In this document: positions 61,593-64,000 of the stretch, in pieces | Layout: each line of letters starts with the position of its first letter | Position numbering within the stretch: the stretch's first letter is position 1 | From: Epilithonimonas mollis | GTDB lineage: Bacteria > Bacteroidota > Bacteroidia > Flavobacteriales > Weeksellaceae | DNA length: 64,000 bases | NCBI RefSeq assembly: GCF_900142325.1 | Contig: NZ_FRAM01000001.1 | Location: forward strand, 496,001 to 560,000 | Direction of reading: 5' to 3' | Program-made: the position numbers and the translations under genes | Notes under the pieces: generated by a model | The model's database searches: none | Told to the model about the DNA's origin: nothing | What the model saw: the letters and a program-made list of their open reading frames with translations, nothing else

Positions 61593-62020
61593 ATTTCACT
61601 TACAGGCTTATGCTATCAAAAGCCTTTGACTCTTTAAAAAAATTCTGAAATCCTGCGATCTCAAGAATCCTAACGATGATTTAATTAATTGTTGATTCTG
61701 AATAATCCTAAACCATCATAATGACTTAAATGAAAAAATCAAGTCAAAAATTAATGTGAAAAATTAATACAGCTAATGTCCCTGACAGGAGACATTACTT
61801 GAAGTAATGGGACTTCTATTCCTGTTTGGAATAACGCCAGACTAAAGTTGAGAATAATAATTTCATAGTTTATTTTTTAATATCTCAAAATTATACAGAA
61901 CTTCCATAACAATTTATGACCTGAGTCATATTGAAATAATAACAACAATTCATGAAAAAACTTTAAATCCTTACTTCAGATCGGTAAAATGAATAACAAA
62001 TTGATTCGGACAAACACATA
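61593..62020 (-). ncRNA. Structured non-coding region: possible leader or small RNA
   Basis: The gap between the second Crp/Fnr gene and PEP carboxylase has no convincing protein gene. A promoter (site 2) would start a minus-strand transcript near 61880. That transcript begins with a possible 16-codon peptide (ATG 61866, MKLLFSTLVWRYSKQE, stop at 61816). It then enters a segment (61774-61825) with several perfect pairings: TAATGTC/GACATTA, CATTAC/GTAATG, GTCCC/GGGAC and ACAGGA/TCCTGT. Some of these exclude each other. It could be a regulated leader of the Crp/Fnr gene or a separate small RNA. Confidence 0.45.
61886..61931 (-). promoter_or_regulatory. Crp/Fnr-type operator and -7 element, site 2
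   Basis: TTATGACCTGAGTCATAT (61914-61931; one base from site 1), then exactly 20 nt, then TAATTTTG (minus-strand 61886-61893). The geometry is identical to site 1. Confidence 0.7.
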
Positions 62021-62052
62021 AAAAAAGCTAAAACAATTGTTTTAGCTTTTTT
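62021..62052. terminator. Terminator of PEP carboxylase (bidirectional)
   Basis: AAAAAAGCTAAAACAATT is followed by its exact inverse AATTGTTTTAGCTTTTTT, a 32-bp palindrome with T-runs on both strands, 31 bp after the ppc stop. Confidence 0.85.
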
Positions 62053-62083
62053 CACCATTTTAGAATTTGTAAATGATAGAATT

Positions 62084-64000
62084 TTATGCAGAGTTCCTGC
62101 TGGCATTGATATTTCCGAACAGAGATCGCATGACCAGTTTTTCATAAGCTTCGCGATTGCCTTCATTCTTTTGGATCTTCATCAATGCATATTGCTGAAT
62201 GCTTAGCAACGGAAGCACAATCCTTTCACGGATCTTGATGGATTTTCTGTTAATAGGCTCTTCCTGCATTAGGATTTTGTATCCTGTCAGCTCCAGCATC
62301 ATTTCTTTTGACAATGAGAACTCTGAAAAAAGAATATTCCAGAATTCGCCAAACTTTTCATGATTCCTCATGTAATAAGTCAATGGAAAATAGGTTTTAT
62401 TCATACTCATCATAGAGTTAAGAACGAGGGTTTTAAAGAAATCTGATCCTTTGTAAAGTTCTTTCACCTCTTCAAATCTGCCTTCATCTTTCAAGGCTTT
62501 TAAGGCAGACCCAAATCCAAAAAATCCGGGAACGTTTTGTTTCAGTTGTGCCCAGGATCCTACAAAAGGAATAGCTCTCAGGTCTTCAAACTTCAGTTCA
62601 GAACCTGCACCTCTTTTGCTGGGGCGGCTTCCTATATTCGTCCGTCCATAATATTCTAAAGTACTCATTTCCTGCAGATAAGGGACAAACATTGGATGTG
62701 CTTTCAGATCAGAATAAGTTTGATAGCTTTTTTCTGCTAGCTCAGAAATCAGTCCTCTTTCATGATCATTGAGATCTTTTTTGATGCTTTTAAAAACATC
62801 ATTTTCAATTCCGGCTGTCAATAACTGCTCAAAATTGAACTTTGCCTGATCCTTATTTCCAAAAACGCTTGTAATGGTTTGTCCTTGTATCGTCAGTTCG
62901 ATTTGATTATTAGCGATCGTATTGCCTTGGGAAGCATAAAAATCATGTGTTTTTCCGCCGCCTCTGGCCGGTGGCCCGCCTCTGCCATCGAAGAAAATTA
63001 CCTTTATTTCATTATCCTCGGAAACCTTCGTTAGTTTTTCTTTGGAAGTATAGATTTGCCAGTTTGCTTTCAGATAGCCGCCATCTTTGGTTCCGTCCGA
63101 AAAGCCAAGCATGATAAACTGCCTGCGATTACGTCTTTGCAGATGTTTTTTATAAACCGCATTACTATAAAGGGTTTTCATCACTTCTTCTGATTTGTCC
63201 AGGCCTTCCATGGTTTCGAACAACGGAACAATGTCTATATTCACTTCGTCATCAGAGTAACCACAAAGTTTCATCATGGCATACACATTCATGACATCCT
63301 TCACTTCATCGGAATTGGAGATGATGTAACGGTGCATACCTCTTTCTCCGTTTCTTTCCTGAATCATTTTTATATTATAGATACTCTTCAGAGTTTCGCA
63401 AGTCATTTCATCTTCAAAGTCATCAGGATTGAGAACTCTACCAGACTCCAAAAGATATATGATTTTCTCCTCGTTGGATTTTGAATCTGCTGTCATTCCG
63501 GATACTTTAACAAAAATATCATCAATAACTTTCTGATGAATTCTGCTGTCCTGACGAATGTCCAGAGTTGCAAAATGTGTCCCGAAGATCTTCACCCTGT
63601 CCCTGTAATCATCCAATACATCTCTGAATAAACCGTTATGCTGCTCCACAAGAATATTCTCAGCTTCATCCAGCTGCGAAATAATCTCTTCAGAAGAAAT
63701 TGTAATATCTTTCTGAAAAATAGATGCATACAGTTTTTTACTCAGTTTTTCCAAAATATCAGACACTCCCCGAAAACTAAGTCTTCTCCTTACATTTTTC
63801 AGATGTCCATAATAATCCTTCAGAATAGAAATCCTAAGTTCCTCTGCTACTTTCAGTGTTATGTCTGCGGTTACAAAAGGATTGCCGTCCCGGTCACCTC
63901 CTGGCCAGAAACCTAGCTGAACAATATCTGTACTTGGTGTAAAATTGGAAGTTCCGTAAACTTGCTTAATCTTCCTGTATAACTCGCCAATACTTTGATA
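62084..64000 (-). CDS. ppc: Phosphoenolpyruvate carboxylase, N-terminus beyond window
   Basis: The minus strand is open from base 64000 to the stop at 62084, 639 codons including the stop. The protein carboxylates PEP to oxaloacetate and so refills the TCA cycle. Visible parts are the sugar-phosphate/active-site loop GFWPGGDRDGNPFVT near the window edge, FATLDIRQDSRIH, and the glycine-rich loop FFDGRGGPPARGGGKTH in its Bacteroidota form. Further on are the C-terminal RPSKRGAGSELKFEDLRAIPF and GRTNIGSRPSK segments. The extreme C-terminus is RNSA where many enzymes end in NTG. An internal Met at 63766 is not the start. Confidence 0.95.
   Translation of the reverse strand, partial: YQSIGELYRKIKQVYGTSNFTPSTDIVQLGFWPGGDRDGNPFVTADITLKVAEELRISILKDYYGHLKNVRRRLSFRGVSDILEKLSKKLYASIFQKDITISSEEIISQLDEAENILVEQHNGLFRDVLDDYRDRVKIFGTHFATLDIRQDSRIHQKVIDDIFVKVSGMTADSKSNEEKIIYLLESGRVLNPDDFEDEMTCETLKSIYNIKMIQERNGERGMHRYIISNSDEVKDVMNVYAMMKLCGYSDDEVNIDIVPLFETMEGLDKSEEVMKTLYSNAVYKKHLQRRNRRQFIMLGFSDGTKDGGYLKANWQIYTSKEKLTKVSEDNEIKVIFFDGRGGPPARGGGKTHDFYASQGNTIANNQIELTIQGQTITSVFGNKDQAKFNFEQLLTAGIENDVFKSIKKDLNDHERGLISELAEKSYQTYSDLKAHPMFVPYLQEMSTLEYYGRTNIGSRPSKRGAGSELKFEDLRAIPFVGSWAQLKQNVPGFFGFGSALKALKDEGRFEEVKELYKGSDFFKTLVLNSMMSMNKTYFPLTYYMRNHEKFGEFWNILFSEFSLSKEMMLELTGYKILMQEEPINRKSIKIRERIVLPLLSIQQYALMKIQKNEGNREAYEKLVMRSLFGNINASRNSA

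Noticed and set aside
61816-61866. MKLLFSTLVWRYSKQE as a real protein gene
   Set aside because: It is too short to support on its own; kept only as a possible leader peptide of the structured RNA.
1-64000. CRISPR array, prophage or insertion sequence
   Set aside because: No regularly spaced direct repeats, integrase, transposase or phage structural genes were seen. The HsdR-N-like protein is not part of a complete restriction system.

Overview
The window is a chromosomal segment of a low-GC member of the Bacteroidota, most likely a flavobacterium of the Chryseobacterium/Epilithonimonas group (Weeksellaceae). The evidence is AT-rich intergenic DNA, promoters of the Bacteroidota type (TTTG, about 19-21 nt, TAnnTTTG), weak or absent Shine-Dalgarno sequences, a type IX secretion sorting domain, a TPR-lipoprotein histidine kinase and many families typical of this class. 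No phage, insertion sequence or CRISPR array was seen. Both ends cut a gene: a dicarboxylate/amino-acid symporter on the left and phosphoenolpyruvate carboxylase on the right.

Layout. 1-3.1 kb (minus): symporter, low-molecular-weight tyrosine phosphatase, dnaA. 3.2-5.5 kb (plus): thioesterase and a secreted GH43-type glycosidase. 5.7-14.7 kb (plus): an eight-gene run with two esterases, an M17 aminopeptidase, three ATP-grasp enzymes, a GCS2-type carboxylate-amine ligase and a class I glutamine amidotransferase. It looks like a route to, and possibly breakdown of, a peptide-like or amide-linked metabolite. 14.7-18.4 kb (minus): recF, an Omp85-like outer-membrane protein and a UbiA-like membrane protein. 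18.5-27.3 kb (plus): a 2000-residue alpha-2-macroglobulin-like protein, a lipoprotein and a T9SS-secreted metalloprotease.

28-36.8 kb is the most unusual part. A two-component system (29.5-31.9 kb) lies between two copies of the palindrome TACGGATTTCCGTA. Each copy sits 23 nt upstream of a -7-like element, one driving a membrane protein gene to the left and one driving a seven-gene operon to the right. The operon encodes a YegP-like protein, an HsdR-N-type nuclease domain protein, a small basic Cys-rich secreted protein, a small membrane protein, a TerB-like protein, a four-TM coiled-coil protein and a VWA-like lipoprotein. I infer a signal-induced stress or defence module.

36.8-51.9 kb is mostly housekeeping: tRNA-Gln, menE-like, arfB, cytidine deaminase, panE-like, a copper-type P-ATPase, a TonB-dependent receptor behind a SAM-I riboswitch with its terminator, DUF72, a sirtuin and a GNAT-nitrilase fusion. 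52-61.6 kb resembles a stress-survival island (DUF2383, DUF892/YciE-like, FAD-Rieske oxidoreductase, cytoplasmic alpha-amylase, SDRs). It ends in two convergent Crp/Fnr paralogues. Three 18-bp dyads of the form TTATGAynnnrTCATAA each sit 20-21 nt upstream of a -7 element, which suggests a local Crp/Fnr regulon that includes a structured non-coding transcript next to the second regulator.
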